Shown piece by piece: positions 1 through 8,002 of a DNA stretch of 64,000 bases. Numbering within the stretch: the first letter of the stretch is position 1; each line of letters begins with the position of its first letter. The stretch is taken from positions 38,933-102,932 of the forward strand of contig JBAZED010000002.1 of NCBI GenBank assembly GCA_041654095.1, read 5' to 3'. This DNA is from UBA1424 sp041654095. GTDB taxonomy: Bacteria > Bacillota_I > Bacilli_A > RFN20 > CAG-826. The notes under the pieces are model-generated. The model was not told the origin of the DNA, did no database searches, and saw only the letters and a program-made list of their open reading frames with translations. Both the position numbers and the translations under genes were made by a program.

Positions 1-545
1 AGGCTGCCGCGAAGAGCGTTTTCAACCATCATCTTCTCGACATTCCGCAACATGACGGTAAAGCGGGTAATGAGGTGTTCTTTATCTTCTTGCAAACCGG
101 TTTTAATCCAATATGAGAATTCAGAGACAAGAATGCTCGCGACTATGCGCGAAACACTTTCTAATTGCTCACTCGGCATCTTTTTGTATTTGGGACTGGA
201 GCTGAGGCGTGCGAGCGAGCGAGTGGACAAATAATCGTGCAAAAAGTTTGTCACGTCAATCGCGTAGGGCGATGATAGCAAATTTTTGATAGCGCCGGTG
301 TTGGCGGCAAAGATGTCAGCGACATACCTGGCGTCGGCCGTGAAGTCGCCGTCTTTGTCTTCGCGATGTTCGCTGACATCGACCAAGATGGTGTTGATCA
401 AATCGCTCATGTCATTAAAGTGGTAGTAGAACGTCTGCCGTTTGACACCTACTTTGTTGCATAATTCCTCGACACTGATTTTTGCGACTGGCTTCTCTTC
501 GGCGAGGGTGAAGAGCGCGTCGATAAAGAGATGAAGTTTTTTCAT
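1..545 (-). CDS. TetR/AcrR-type transcriptional regulator, 3' end cut by window edge
   Basis: The reading frame starts at the ATG at 545 and runs open to base 1, so the C-terminus is missing. A GGGGG Shine-Dalgarno sits 6 bases before the ATG. The first ~50 residues form a TetR-type helix-turn-helix: a helix rich in LFTLAEEKP, then ISVEELCNKVGVKRQTFYYHF, which resembles the recognition helix plus the YYHF signature of the family. The rest looks like the all-helical ligand/dimer domain. It begins 21 bases after psuG and is probably the last gene of the ATPase-psuG operon. The ligand and target cannot be told from sequence; DhaS/TetR_8-like regulators are the nearest type I can suggest. Confidence 0.8.
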   Translation of the reverse strand, partial: MKKLHLFIDALFTLAEEKPVAKISVEELCNKVGVKRQTFYYHFNDMSDLINTILVDVSEHREDKDGDFTADARYVADIFAANTGAIKNLLSSPYAIDVTNFLHDYLSTRSLARLSSSPKYKKMPSEQLESVSRIVASILVSEFSYWIKTGLQEDKEHLITRFTVMLRNVEKMMVENALRGS

Positions 546-566
546 GATGTACCCCCTTAACTATCT

Positions 567-1472
567 CTAGACTTTTAACGATGAGAGCGCTTTGGCGACT
601 TCGGCTCCCAGCAAGGCATTGTTTTTGATGAGCTGAATGTTGGTGGCTAGTGACTTACCTTTAGTAAGACTGGCAACTTCCTTTAGCAAGAAAGGAGTGA
701 CTTCCTTGCCTTTGATCCCCTTTTGTTCAGCTTTGGATAAAGCTTCGTGAATGGCGATGTCAATTTCAGCTTTCGGCATCTCGAATTGAATTGGAATCGG
801 ATTCGAAATCAAGATTCCCCCTCGTAATGTTAGGTCGCGCTTTGTCTTGATGATGCGAGCGGCCTGCTCTGGAGTATCGATGCGATTTTCAGTTTTTAAA
901 CCCGACTCGCGAGAGTAGAAACTTGCGAATTCATCGCTTTGGTACGAAAGGACAGTAACGCCTTTCGTTTCCAAATACTCTAACGTGAGCGGCAGATCCA
1001 AAATCGCTTTTGCTCCGGATGAAACGACGGTGACATCGCTGAGCGCAAGCTCCTCGAGATCGGCAGAAATATCAAAAGTGGTCTCAGCATGGCGATGAAC
1101 GCCTCCGATTCCGCCCGTGACAAATACTTCGATCCCTGCCATTTCAGCGATGATCATGGTCGCCGCTACCGTTGTCGCTCCCCATAATTTGCTGGAGACG
1201 ACGACCGGTAGATCGCGACGCGATACTTTGCTGATGCCTTTCCGCTTTCCGAATTCCTCAATTTGCGACGGATTCATCCCGACGATAATCTCGCCGTCGA
1301 TGATGCCAATCGTCGCCGGAGTCGCCCCGGCTTTCAAAATGATATCTTCAAGCATTAAAGCTGTCTTGACGTTTTCTGGATAAGGCATCCCGTGGGAAAT
1401 AATTGTCGATTCAAGAGCGACGACGGGACGACCGTTATTTAGTGCTTCCGCCACTTCTTTGCGAACAAACAT
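567..1472 (-). CDS. psuG: Pseudouridine-5'-phosphate glycosidase
   Basis: Cleaves pseudouridine 5'-phosphate to uracil and ribose 5-phosphate, allowing the C-nucleoside from RNA turnover to be reused. The 301-aa product is near the usual ~310 aa. Family motifs are clear: ALESTIISHGMPYP near the N-terminus (catalytic Glu), TGGIGGVHR, TFDISADL (metal-binding Asp) and SSGAKAILDLPLTLEYLET, whose Lys corresponds to the Schiff-base lysine of E. coli PsuG. An in-frame ATG 21 bases upstream exists, but I chose 1472 because it starts one base after the ATPase stop with an AGGCGGAG ribosome site inside the ATPase end. No pseudouridine kinase (psuK) is next to it, so the kinase partner must lie elsewhere or the substrate arrives phosphorylated. 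Confidence 0.9.
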   Translation of the reverse strand: MFVRKEVAEALNNGRPVVALESTIISHGMPYPENVKTALMLEDIILKAGATPATIGIIDGEIIVGMNPSQIEEFGKRKGISKVSRRDLPVVVSSKLWGATTVAATMIIAEMAGIEVFVTGGIGGVHRHAETTFDISADLEELALSDVTVVSSGAKAILDLPLTLEYLETKGVTVLSYQSDEFASFYSRESGLKTENRIDTPEQAARIIKTKRDLTLRGGILISNPIPIQFEMPKAEIDIAIHEALSKAEQKGIKGKEVTPFLLKEVASLTKGKSLATNIQLIKNNALLGAEVAKALSSLKV

Positions 1473-1473
1473 T

Positions 1474-3900
1474 TCACTTCTCCGCCTTTCCATCGATGAC
1501 TCTACTTGTAAATTTACTAACTAATAAGTAAAAAGGCAAGGCAAGTGCTATTAATAAAAATAGCACAGAAATAGTGATTGGTGATAAAACCTCATAAGAA
1601 ATCTTTAAAATTTGCCAAGACCTCAAGAAAAAATCGAGAATAAAGGACGTAATGCCCAAGAAAATCATCGCAAGAAAAAGAATCAGGCGGTATCGATCAA
1701 AAGGCCACGAGATCTTGGCGAGGATGAAATAACTGGCGATTGTAAAAGTGAATACCCCCATAATCTGGGCGACTTCCGGCGTAAAAGTCCGGGGAAAGAG
1801 AAGCGCCAATAGATAGATAAGTAAGACGAAAGAAAATTGCATCACTCCTCCAGGCAAAGCGTTCTTGAGGATATTACCAATAAAGCTGCCGCTCAAGCGC
1901 CCACCATTTTTCTGTAGAGCGAGGAAAAAGGCGGCTATACCAATCGTGGCCATTTCCCAAATATACATATTGTTCGTCACAAACGGGTAGGTCGTTCTTC
2001 CGGTCCATCCGGCAATCAAAAAGACCATGCTCGTGACAACCGCAAAAATCGTTTTAACTAAAAATAAAGAACACGTTCTCTGAAGATTATTAATGACGCG
2101 GCGGCCTTCTTCGACGACTTCTGGCAAACGGCCAAAATCTGAATCTAGAGCAACGAGATGCGAAACATTGCGCGCGGCAGCCGCTCCTGAGGCCATGGCG
2201 ATTGAACAGTCGGCAACCTTCAAAGCCAAAATATCGTTAACGCCATCGCCGGTCATCGCCACGGTGTGCCCAGCATGACGATATGCTTTAATCAAAACTT
2301 CTTTTTGCTCGGGGCTAACCCTTCCGAAAACGGCATACTCATGGGCGTAGAGGGCGACCGATTGAAGAGGTATTTTTTCTAGCGATAGGCACTTGTCCGC
2401 GCCTTCGACACCGACTTGACGGGCGATTTCTGAAACGGTGTCGACGTTGTCGCCGCTGATAATTTTGACAGCGACGCCGTTCTTTTTAAACCACGCGATG
2501 TTGGATGCGGCGTCTTCGCGTATGTGATCCCGAAGGATAATGAGGCCGATTGTCCTAAAATTGCTCGGCAAAGACTCGATTATTTCGTCATCGCAATGGG
2601 CTACTATCAGCACGCGATAGCCGCTTTTTGCGTACTTTTCAAGCAAACTATTGATTTTTTTGTCATCATTCGGATTTATGAATTCCAGCGCCCCGATCGC
2701 AATTGTTCCATGGCTATTTAATGAGGCGGCTGCAAATTTCTTGTCGCTCGAAAAAGGAAGGGTTTTGCCAGCCGCCAATGGGCCGTCGCGGCCGACTTCG
2801 TTAATGATGGCTCGAGCTGTTTGATTGTTATCTTTTGTCGCGACAAGCAAGCTGGATAGATATTGGTATAGTTGCTTTCTGTCGATGTCGGCAACTGGAA
2901 TAATCTCTTTAACATCCATGTTTCCATCGGTCAGGGTTCCGGTTTTATCAAGGCAGAGGAGATCGACGCGGGCCAGCGTTTCAATTGAATATAGTTCCTG
3001 GACGAGCATTCTTTTATATGCTAAGCGCAGGACGCCGACAGCGAGTGTCATCGAGGTGAGGAGATACATACCCGAAGGTATCATGGCGACCAACGAACCA
3101 GCAATCGACCCGATTGAATCTTGAAAACTCGCTTGGTCAGAAAAGCCCCCGCTCAGCGAAAAAGTGAAGCCATAAGTAATTCCGAATAGAATCACGATTC
3201 CGCCGATATATTTAAATAAGAGGTTCATCGATTTTAGAATCTCCGATTTGGGTCGCTTAAATAGTTTGGCTTGAACCTGCAATTGTTCGGCGTAATTAGC
3301 GCTTCCCACCGCAATCGCTCGCACTCGGGCCATCCCGCTAGTGACAAAGGAACCCGACAATACGCGTCCACCGATACTCTTATCGACCGGAACCGACTCT
3401 CCTGTCAACAGCGATTCGTTGACGCAGACTTGACCGTCGACCACCACCGCGTCAATGCTGATTTGATCGCCGGCTTTGATAATCAAAATATCGCTTAAGA
3501 CGAGATCTTGAACGTTGATTTCGCCTTCCATACCATTTCGGACAACTAATGCTTTGGGATTGACAATTAAGCTCAATTTGTCGACAAGTTTACGGGCTCT
3601 GATATCTTGAATTAAGCCGATGGCAATATTCGCGAAGAGAACCAATAAAAAGAACAAGCCACTATACTGCTCGGCAAGGAACATTAACGCCCCAATGATA
3701 ATTAAAAGAACGTTAAAGAAACTGACTAGATTAGTAAAAATAATCTCAGCGTATGACTTAGTGACATGGCGCTTCGTGACATTCACTAATCCTTCATTTT
3801 TGCGGAGAGCAACCTCTTCGCTCGATAGCCCGCGCTGAATATCGCCGCTCACCGGCGCAGCGCGTCCAATTAATTCTTTGATCAGTGCTGCTTTTTTCAT
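1474..3900 (-). CDS. Cation-translocating P-type ATPase (CtpE-like)
   Basis: An 808-aa membrane ion pump. The actuator domain has TGES at 166-169, the phosphorylated Asp is D318 in DKTGTLTDG, and GDGVND at 551-556 closes the P domain. Membrane helices are at about 55-100, 230-295 and six more after residue 600. There is no N-terminal heavy-metal domain and no CPC motif. The helix-4 ion motif reads MIPSGM (273-278), where calcium and magnesium pumps usually have PEGL; the following LLTS resembles the CtpE-type branch, some members of which move Ca2+. The transported ion is therefore uncertain. It is the first gene of a run with psuG (1-base gap) and a TetR-like regulator. Confidence 0.85.
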   Translation of the reverse strand: MKKAALIKELIGRAAPVSGDIQRGLSSEEVALRKNEGLVNVTKRHVTKSYAEIIFTNLVSFFNVLLIIIGALMFLAEQYSGLFFLLVLFANIAIGLIQDIRARKLVDKLSLIVNPKALVVRNGMEGEINVQDLVLSDILIIKAGDQISIDAVVVDGQVCVNESLLTGESVPVDKSIGGRVLSGSFVTSGMARVRAIAVGSANYAEQLQVQAKLFKRPKSEILKSMNLLFKYIGGIVILFGITYGFTFSLSGGFSDQASFQDSIGSIAGSLVAMIPSGMYLLTSMTLAVGVLRLAYKRMLVQELYSIETLARVDLLCLDKTGTLTDGNMDVKEIIPVADIDRKQLYQYLSSLLVATKDNNQTARAIINEVGRDGPLAAGKTLPFSSDKKFAAASLNSHGTIAIGALEFINPNDDKKINSLLEKYAKSGYRVLIVAHCDDEIIESLPSNFRTIGLIILRDHIREDAASNIAWFKKNGVAVKIISGDNVDTVSEIARQVGVEGADKCLSLEKIPLQSVALYAHEYAVFGRVSPEQKEVLIKAYRHAGHTVAMTGDGVNDILALKVADCSIAMASGAAAARNVSHLVALDSDFGRLPEVVEEGRRVINNLQRTCSLFLVKTIFAVVTSMVFLIAGWTGRTTYPFVTNNMYIWEMATIGIAAFFLALQKNGGRLSGSFIGNILKNALPGGVMQFSFVLLIYLLALLFPRTFTPEVAQIMGVFTFTIASYFILAKISWPFDRYRLILFLAMIFLGITSFILDFFLRSWQILKISYEVLSPITISVLFLLIALALPFYLLVSKFTSRVIDGKAEK

Positions 3901-3974
3901 AGGCGCTCACGTGCGAAATAGAAAAGTACGGGCCTACCTGCTTCCGCGCTCACGCGACAAGTAATAATTTAGTC

Positions 3975-3997
3975 TAAAAAACTTGGTTTAACAAGTT
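3975..3997 (-). terminator. Rho-independent terminator after the lipoprotein gene
   Basis: On the minus strand AACTTG, a six-base loop TTAAAC and CAAGTT are followed directly by a T run. It sits 23-45 bases past the lipoprotein stop and before the P-type ATPase gene, separating the two transcription units. Confidence 0.7.
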
Positions 3998-4019
3998 TTA
4001 ACCGAGAAATTTTCAGTTT

Positions 4020-5030
4020 CTATAAATTGGGGTGCGCAGTTGTAAAAGTAAAATCGTCGGGGTCGAGAAGAGCGCCCGCAAAGGCTCCGACATCTTCGAC
4101 GCTATATGTGGCGATTTGCTCGGTGTAATCATGGTAGATCGTGTCATCACCGTCAATTTCATAAGTGCCTTGAAAACTCCTGACGGTCTTTACCATCCCA
4201 TCGACCACGATAACGGAATGGGAAACGGTTTCTCCCAAGGCTAGTCCGCTCGGAGCGTAAGTACCCGTCACGAGGAGTTCGAGGCTCGTGCTCGTGTTCA
4301 AGTCAGGATTAGCTTCAACTTCACCATCGGCGTTACTGTCGAACTTTTCAGCCGTAAAAGTCAGCGTGGTGAATATGTGAGAGTCGCCATATTCAACGTA
4401 CTCATTAACTAAATCGAGGGCAAGAGCTTGGCCATTCACCAGATATAATTCGCGAATGTACGTCTCGGTGCCATAAACATTTTCGATGGCCACATCGTCT
4501 TCTGTTCCAGGGAAATCATAGATTTCATAAAAGCGCGAAATCGCTGGGCAAAAACCATTTCTGAAGACTTGATAGTCGGCAGCGAGGCTGTTTGTCACTT
4601 CAAGACTTGCTTCTTCGTCATAGTAATTTTCGTACAGAGAATATCCACCTTCGAGAAGCATAACCGCATCATAGCGGGTAACGTTTTTGATATACGTGCC
4701 GGTAAAATCGCGCGGGTCATCAAGGGTATCCATGACGTCATAATCGACGACATCTTCGAGGGTGTAGCCAACCGCATTTGCATAGCCGTCGTTCGTGCCT
4801 AACAAGTCGAGAATGGCATTGCGATCAGCGGTGTTTTGAAAGCCATCATCCAGGCCTTCGATCGTCGTCGCTAACGTCGCATCCTCTCCAAACACGAAAT
4901 CTGCGCTATCGTCCTGGCAAAAAACCTGGCTGCTAGAGCTGGAAGACGAAGATGAATCGCCCTGTCCGGTACAACCGATGATAAAAAGAGTGGAAAGAGC
5001 AAGTAAAGAGATGAGGGATTTCTGTTTCAT
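4020..5030 (-). CDS. Predicted lipoprotein of unknown function
   Basis: A 336-aa secreted protein. It has a classic lipoprotein signal: MKQK, a hydrophobic stretch, then the lipobox FIIGC with Cys20, so it should be lipidated and anchored on the outer face of the membrane. The mature part opens with a run of nine serines, a flexible linker, then an acidic domain rich in Asp, Glu and Tyr with predicted beta strands. I do not recognise the domain. It is a single gene between a terminator (3975-3997) and the tadA transcription unit, with an operator-like inverted repeat in front of it. The acidic composition could suit cation or substrate binding, but that is only a guess. Confidence 0.75.
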   Translation of the reverse strand: MKQKSLISLLALSTLFIIGCTGQGDSSSSSSSSSQVFCQDDSADFVFGEDATLATTIEGLDDGFQNTADRNAILDLLGTNDGYANAVGYTLEDVVDYDVMDTLDDPRDFTGTYIKNVTRYDAVMLLEGGYSLYENYYDEEASLEVTNSLAADYQVFRNGFCPAISRFYEIYDFPGTEDDVAIENVYGTETYIRELYLVNGQALALDLVNEYVEYGDSHIFTTLTFTAEKFDSNADGEVEANPDLNTSTSLELLVTGTYAPSGLALGETVSHSVIVVDGMVKTVRSFQGTYEIDGDDTIYHDYTEQIATYSVEDVGAFAGALLDPDDFTFTTAHPNL

Positions 5031-5041
5031 GGCCTTTGTGT

Positions 5042-5072
5042 GAAAAGTATCACTTTTCTAATAACAAGTATA
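5042..5072 (-). promoter_or_regulatory. Promoter -10 with perfect inverted repeat before the lipoprotein gene
   Basis: On the minus strand TATACT (5072-5067) is a good -10 element; no convincing -35 is visible. Just downstream, GAAAAGT-ATC-ACTTTTC (5042-5058) is a perfect 7-bp inverted repeat with a 3-base spacer, 11 bases before the lipoprotein start codon. Its position over the start of the transcript suits a repressor operator, though a small RNA hairpin is possible. Confidence 0.4.
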
Positions 5073-5107
5073 AGTGAATTATGCGCGCTTTTGTATATTT
5101 CTTGTAT

Positions 5108-5575
5108 TTATTTGCGCCCTTGATTGCGCTTGTTCTGAAAAAACGAACTGACAAGTTGACCGCATTCATTTTCGAGAACGCCACCGCTAACAGCCGGATG
5201 GTGGTTGATGTTTTTTTGGTCAAAGAGATTAAATGAACTGGCGAGGGCTCCACCTTTGGGGTCCTCCGCGCCATAGACGATTCGATCGATTCGCGTCCAC
5301 ATCAAGGTACCGGCGCACATTGAACATGGTTCGATGGTGATATATATGGTGCAGCCGTCGAGTCGCCACACGCCAAGTTTTTTGCACGCTTTGCGAACTG
5401 CCAGCACTTCCGCGTGAGCGGTTGGGTCGTTCCTTTTTTCGCGCTGATTAAAGGATCGAGCGATGATTTTATCGTTTTTAACGATAATTGCACCAACCGG
5501 AACCTCGTCGATAAGGAGGGCTTTCCGCGCCTCCTTGAGGGCTTGAGTCATATAATATTCATCGCTTTTAATCAT
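5108..5575 (-). CDS. tadA: tRNA-specific adenosine deaminase
   Basis: Deaminates A34 to inosine in the anticodon of tRNA-Arg(ACG), which lets that tRNA read CGU, CGC and CGA. The zinc-binding deaminase motifs are both present: HAEVLAVRKA (His and catalytic Glu) and PCSMCAGT (two Cys ligands). The reading frame is open upstream to an ATG at 5605, but that would overlap the SRP RNA. The start at 5575 gives MIKSDEYYMTQALKEA, which lines up with the N-terminus of Bacillus TadA and yields 155 aa, the usual length. No strong ribosome site is visible. The order serS, SRP RNA, tadA recalls the scr-tadA neighbourhood of Bacillus. Confidence 0.93.
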   Translation of the reverse strand: MIKSDEYYMTQALKEARKALLIDEVPVGAIIVKNDKIIARSFNQREKRNDPTAHAEVLAVRKACKKLGVWRLDGCTIYITIEPCSMCAGTLMWTRIDRIVYGAEDPKGGALASSFNLFDQKNINHHPAVSGGVLENECGQLVSSFFQNKRNQGRK

Positions 5576-5584
5576 ATAAATAAA

Positions 5585-5661
5585 CCATCGCACATGTATC
5601 TGCAACTTAAGGCTGCTGCGTCTCCGCCCTGACCTGGTTCATCGTGACACATCGCGATGGC
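5585..5661 (-). ncRNA. ffs: Signal recognition particle RNA, small bacterial (4.5S-like) type
   Basis: Read on the minus strand, the apical region CCAGGTCAGGGCGGAGA followed by CGCAGCAGCCTTAAG matches the conserved helix-8 loop of bacterial SRP RNA, which binds Ffh. The ends pair: CCATCGC at the 5' end with GCGATGG at the 3' end, closing a single ~77-nt hairpin. An extended -10 promoter places the 5' end at about 5661. This is the short form without an Alu domain, unlike the long scRNA of Bacillus subtilis. The exact 3' end is estimated from pairing. Confidence 0.9.
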
Positions 5662-5667
5662 ATAGAT

Positions 5668-5676
5668 ATTATATCA
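5668..5676 (-). promoter_or_regulatory. Extended -10 promoter of the SRP RNA
   Basis: TGATATAAT on the minus strand is an extended -10 element in the gap between the serS stop and the RNA. Transcription would start about 7 bases downstream, exactly at the base of the SRP RNA terminal stem. Confidence 0.65.
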
Positions 5677-5693
5677 ATAAATATTGAAAAAAT

Positions 5694-6974
5694 TTATTTT
5701 TTGGCTTCGAGTTTCGAAATTCCACCCATGAACGGACGGAGGACTTCGGGGACAATCACACTGCCGTCAGATTGCTGAAATTGCTCCAAAATCGCCGGTA
5801 CTAAACGCGATGTCGCCAAGCCGCTGGCATTTAATGTGTGACAAAACTTCATTATGCCGGTCGCTTTCTCGCGGTAGCGCATCATACCGCGCCGAGCTTG
5901 ATAATCGCGGGCGTTGGAGGCGCTGGAGACTTCTTTGTAGGTCGCCATGCTGGGAATATAGACTTCGATATCGTAGGTGCGGGCCATGGCGTGCGAACAA
6001 TCCCCGGCTGCTAATTTGCTGACTTGGAAATGAAGACCGAGTTGTTCGACTAGATTTCGAGCCTTCATGACCATTTCATCAAAGGCGGCATCAGAACCTT
6101 CTTCAGTAGTATATTGGACGATTTCAACTTTGTTGAACTGATAACCGCGAATCATTCCTCTTTCTTCGGTCCGATATGATCCGGCTTCCGAGCGATAGCA
6201 CGGGGTATAGGCGAAATATTTGCGCGGCAGCGTCGCGGGATTGAGTATTTCATTGCGATGTAGATTTACTAATGCTGTCTCGGCCGTCGGAAGCATAAAT
6301 TTCTTCGGTGTGACGCCTTCAAGCATAAATACCGCGTCGTTGAACTTTGGAAATTGCCCGGCCACAAAACCGGACTCGTAGTTGAGGATGTGAGGTGGGA
6401 GAATAAACTCGTATCCGTCTCTGAGGTGGTTGGCGATAAAGTAGTTGATTAAAGCCCATTCCAAAAGCGCGCCCTGGCCGGTGTAAATCCACGTGCCGTG
6501 GCCGCTTATTTTCGCGGCTCTTTCATAGTCGACAAGGCCGAGCGATTCGGATAAATCCACGTGATCTTTGATTTTAAAATCAAAAACCGGTTTGCTGCCG
6601 TATTGATAAACGACGCGATTGTTTTCTTTGCCACCTCCCAATAAATCATCATCGGGGATATTGGGGAGGGCGGAGACGAAATCAAAAATCTGTGCTTCAA
6701 TCGCTTTTAAGCGAGCCTCATGGACGGCATTTTCGGCCGCTAGAACTTTCACGCGAACAAAAATCGAGGCGACATCGCCACCGCTTTTCTTGATTTGCGA
6801 GACAGATGCCGATAATTTGTTTTGTTCGGCTTTTGAACTCTCGACTTTAATCAGGAGATGTTTGCGCTCCTCGACCAGAGCAATTAACGGTTCAAACGCG
6901 ACATCGTAAAGCTTTTTTTTGAGAGCTTCCTTTATTTTGGTGGGGTCTTCCGTAATCAGTTTGATATCGAGCAT
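5694..6974 (-). CDS. serS: Serine--tRNA ligase
   Basis: Charges tRNA-Ser with serine; class II synthetase. The 426-aa product has an N-terminal antiparallel coiled coil (about 30-100, many Lys, Glu and Leu) that grips the tRNA long arm, then the catalytic domain with motif 2 (CYRSEAGS...RGMIRGYQFNKVE) and the SerRS signature EVSSASN followed by QARRGMMRYR; the LNASGLATSRLVPAILE segment is the usual C-terminal motif 3 region. The start at 6974 is preferred over 6992 because GGAGGAGG lies at the right distance before it. It follows the GT4 gene by 21 bases, so it is probably transcribed with gyrA and that gene. Confidence 0.97.
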   Translation of the reverse strand: MLDIKLITEDPTKIKEALKKKLYDVAFEPLIALVEERKHLLIKVESSKAEQNKLSASVSQIKKSGGDVASIFVRVKVLAAENAVHEARLKAIEAQIFDFVSALPNIPDDDLLGGGKENNRVVYQYGSKPVFDFKIKDHVDLSESLGLVDYERAAKISGHGTWIYTGQGALLEWALINYFIANHLRDGYEFILPPHILNYESGFVAGQFPKFNDAVFMLEGVTPKKFMLPTAETALVNLHRNEILNPATLPRKYFAYTPCYRSEAGSYRTEERGMIRGYQFNKVEIVQYTTEEGSDAAFDEMVMKARNLVEQLGLHFQVSKLAAGDCSHAMARTYDIEVYIPSMATYKEVSSASNARDYQARRGMMRYREKATGIMKFCHTLNASGLATSRLVPAILEQFQQSDGSVIVPEVLRPFMGGISKLEAKK

Positions 6975-6995
6975 ATTATTGGCCTCCTCCATCGC

Positions 6996-7997
6996 CTAAG
7001 CGATAAGACTTGAGTATATTTTGCATAGTTCCTTGCCGATTTCGGTGAGGCTTTCCGCTTTGGCAATCGCATAGGCTTTGGCAGCTTTGGACGGAATTTC
7101 GCCCGCGAAAAACTTCTTTAGATCAGCGGCGACTTCGGGTAGTGTATCGCTTATATAAGCATATCCTTTATTAAGGACTTTGGCATCGAAAACAATCGGG
7201 CCGAGGCCGATAATCTGGCATTTGGCCGCAATCGCGTCCAACATGGTGATGGCATTATACTTGCGGCGGTTCACTATCAAAAAGACATCGGCATTCATCA
7301 TGACTGAACGGTAAACATCTTCGGGAATAATGGGGTTAAATCGCAAGTTGCGCGGCGATTTGCGAAGAAGGCGGCGAATCTTGTTGGGAAGAAATAAGAG
7401 ATGTTTGGCCTGACCAAAGTACAAAAATTTGTAATCCGGACAAAGTTTGGCGATTTCGACGATGTTGCGCATTTCTTCGCGGCTGTCGTACTGACCGAAA
7501 GCAACGATCGTCTTCGCGTCTTTATTAAATCGGAAGTAGCGATAGAACAAATCGGCTTCGAGCTGATCACTTTTTTCAAAGCGCGAAATATTGACACCAG
7601 GTGATAAAACGATAATTTTGGTTTTGATTCCCTGTTTGATTAAGAAATCTTTCCCGGATTCATTTGGAACGAGGACGGCGTTGACTTTATTGAGAATGCG
7701 AAGAGCACGAGTGCTCAACCGCACCTCGCCATCGCGGGTTATTTCGGTAATTTTGGCGACCGGATCTGATTCGCACATCAACGCCGAGAAAACGACCGGT
7801 TTTTTTAACTCGAGAGCGTCGTTAATTTTCATCTCATCAGCAATCGAAAGAAAGTGCGCCACATCATAATAGTCAATGCTGTTTTTGGCAATTTCAATAT
7901 TGCTTAATTCCAAGGCGCCTTTAATGTTTTTGCGAAGGCGCATGCCCTCGTAAACATCTTTCAAAACGCGCGGTTGGAAATGGACAAAAACTTTCAT
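6996..7997 (-). CDS. Family 4-like glycosyltransferase
   Basis: A 333-aa GT-B fold protein. The C-terminal half carries the nucleotide-sugar binding pattern of GT4 enzymes: VLSPGVNISRF at about 153-163, IVAFGQYDSREE, then IPEDVYRSVMMNADVFLIVNRR and NAITMLDAIAAKCQII, the acidic/aliphatic segment that replaces the usual EGFG motif. The N-terminal half is an acceptor domain without a signal peptide. Donor and acceptor are not predictable; sugar transfer to a lipid or polysaccharide of the envelope is the most common role. It lies 5 bases downstream of gyrA on the same strand, an unusual companion for gyrase. Confidence 0.75.
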   Translation of the reverse strand: MKVFVHFQPRVLKDVYEGMRLRKNIKGALELSNIEIAKNSIDYYDVAHFLSIADEMKINDALELKKPVVFSALMCESDPVAKITEITRDGEVRLSTRALRILNKVNAVLVPNESGKDFLIKQGIKTKIIVLSPGVNISRFEKSDQLEADLFYRYFRFNKDAKTIVAFGQYDSREEMRNIVEIAKLCPDYKFLYFGQAKHLLFLPNKIRRLLRKSPRNLRFNPIIPEDVYRSVMMNADVFLIVNRRKYNAITMLDAIAAKCQIIGLGPIVFDAKVLNKGYAYISDTLPEVAADLKKFFAGEIPSKAAKAYAIAKAESLTEIGKELCKIYSSLIA

Positions 7998-8002
7998 AAA
8001 AA

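Noticed and set aside
5576..5605. Longer tadA beginning at 5605
   Set aside because: This region is the 3' arm of the SRP RNA, and the start at 5575 aligns with other TadA proteins.
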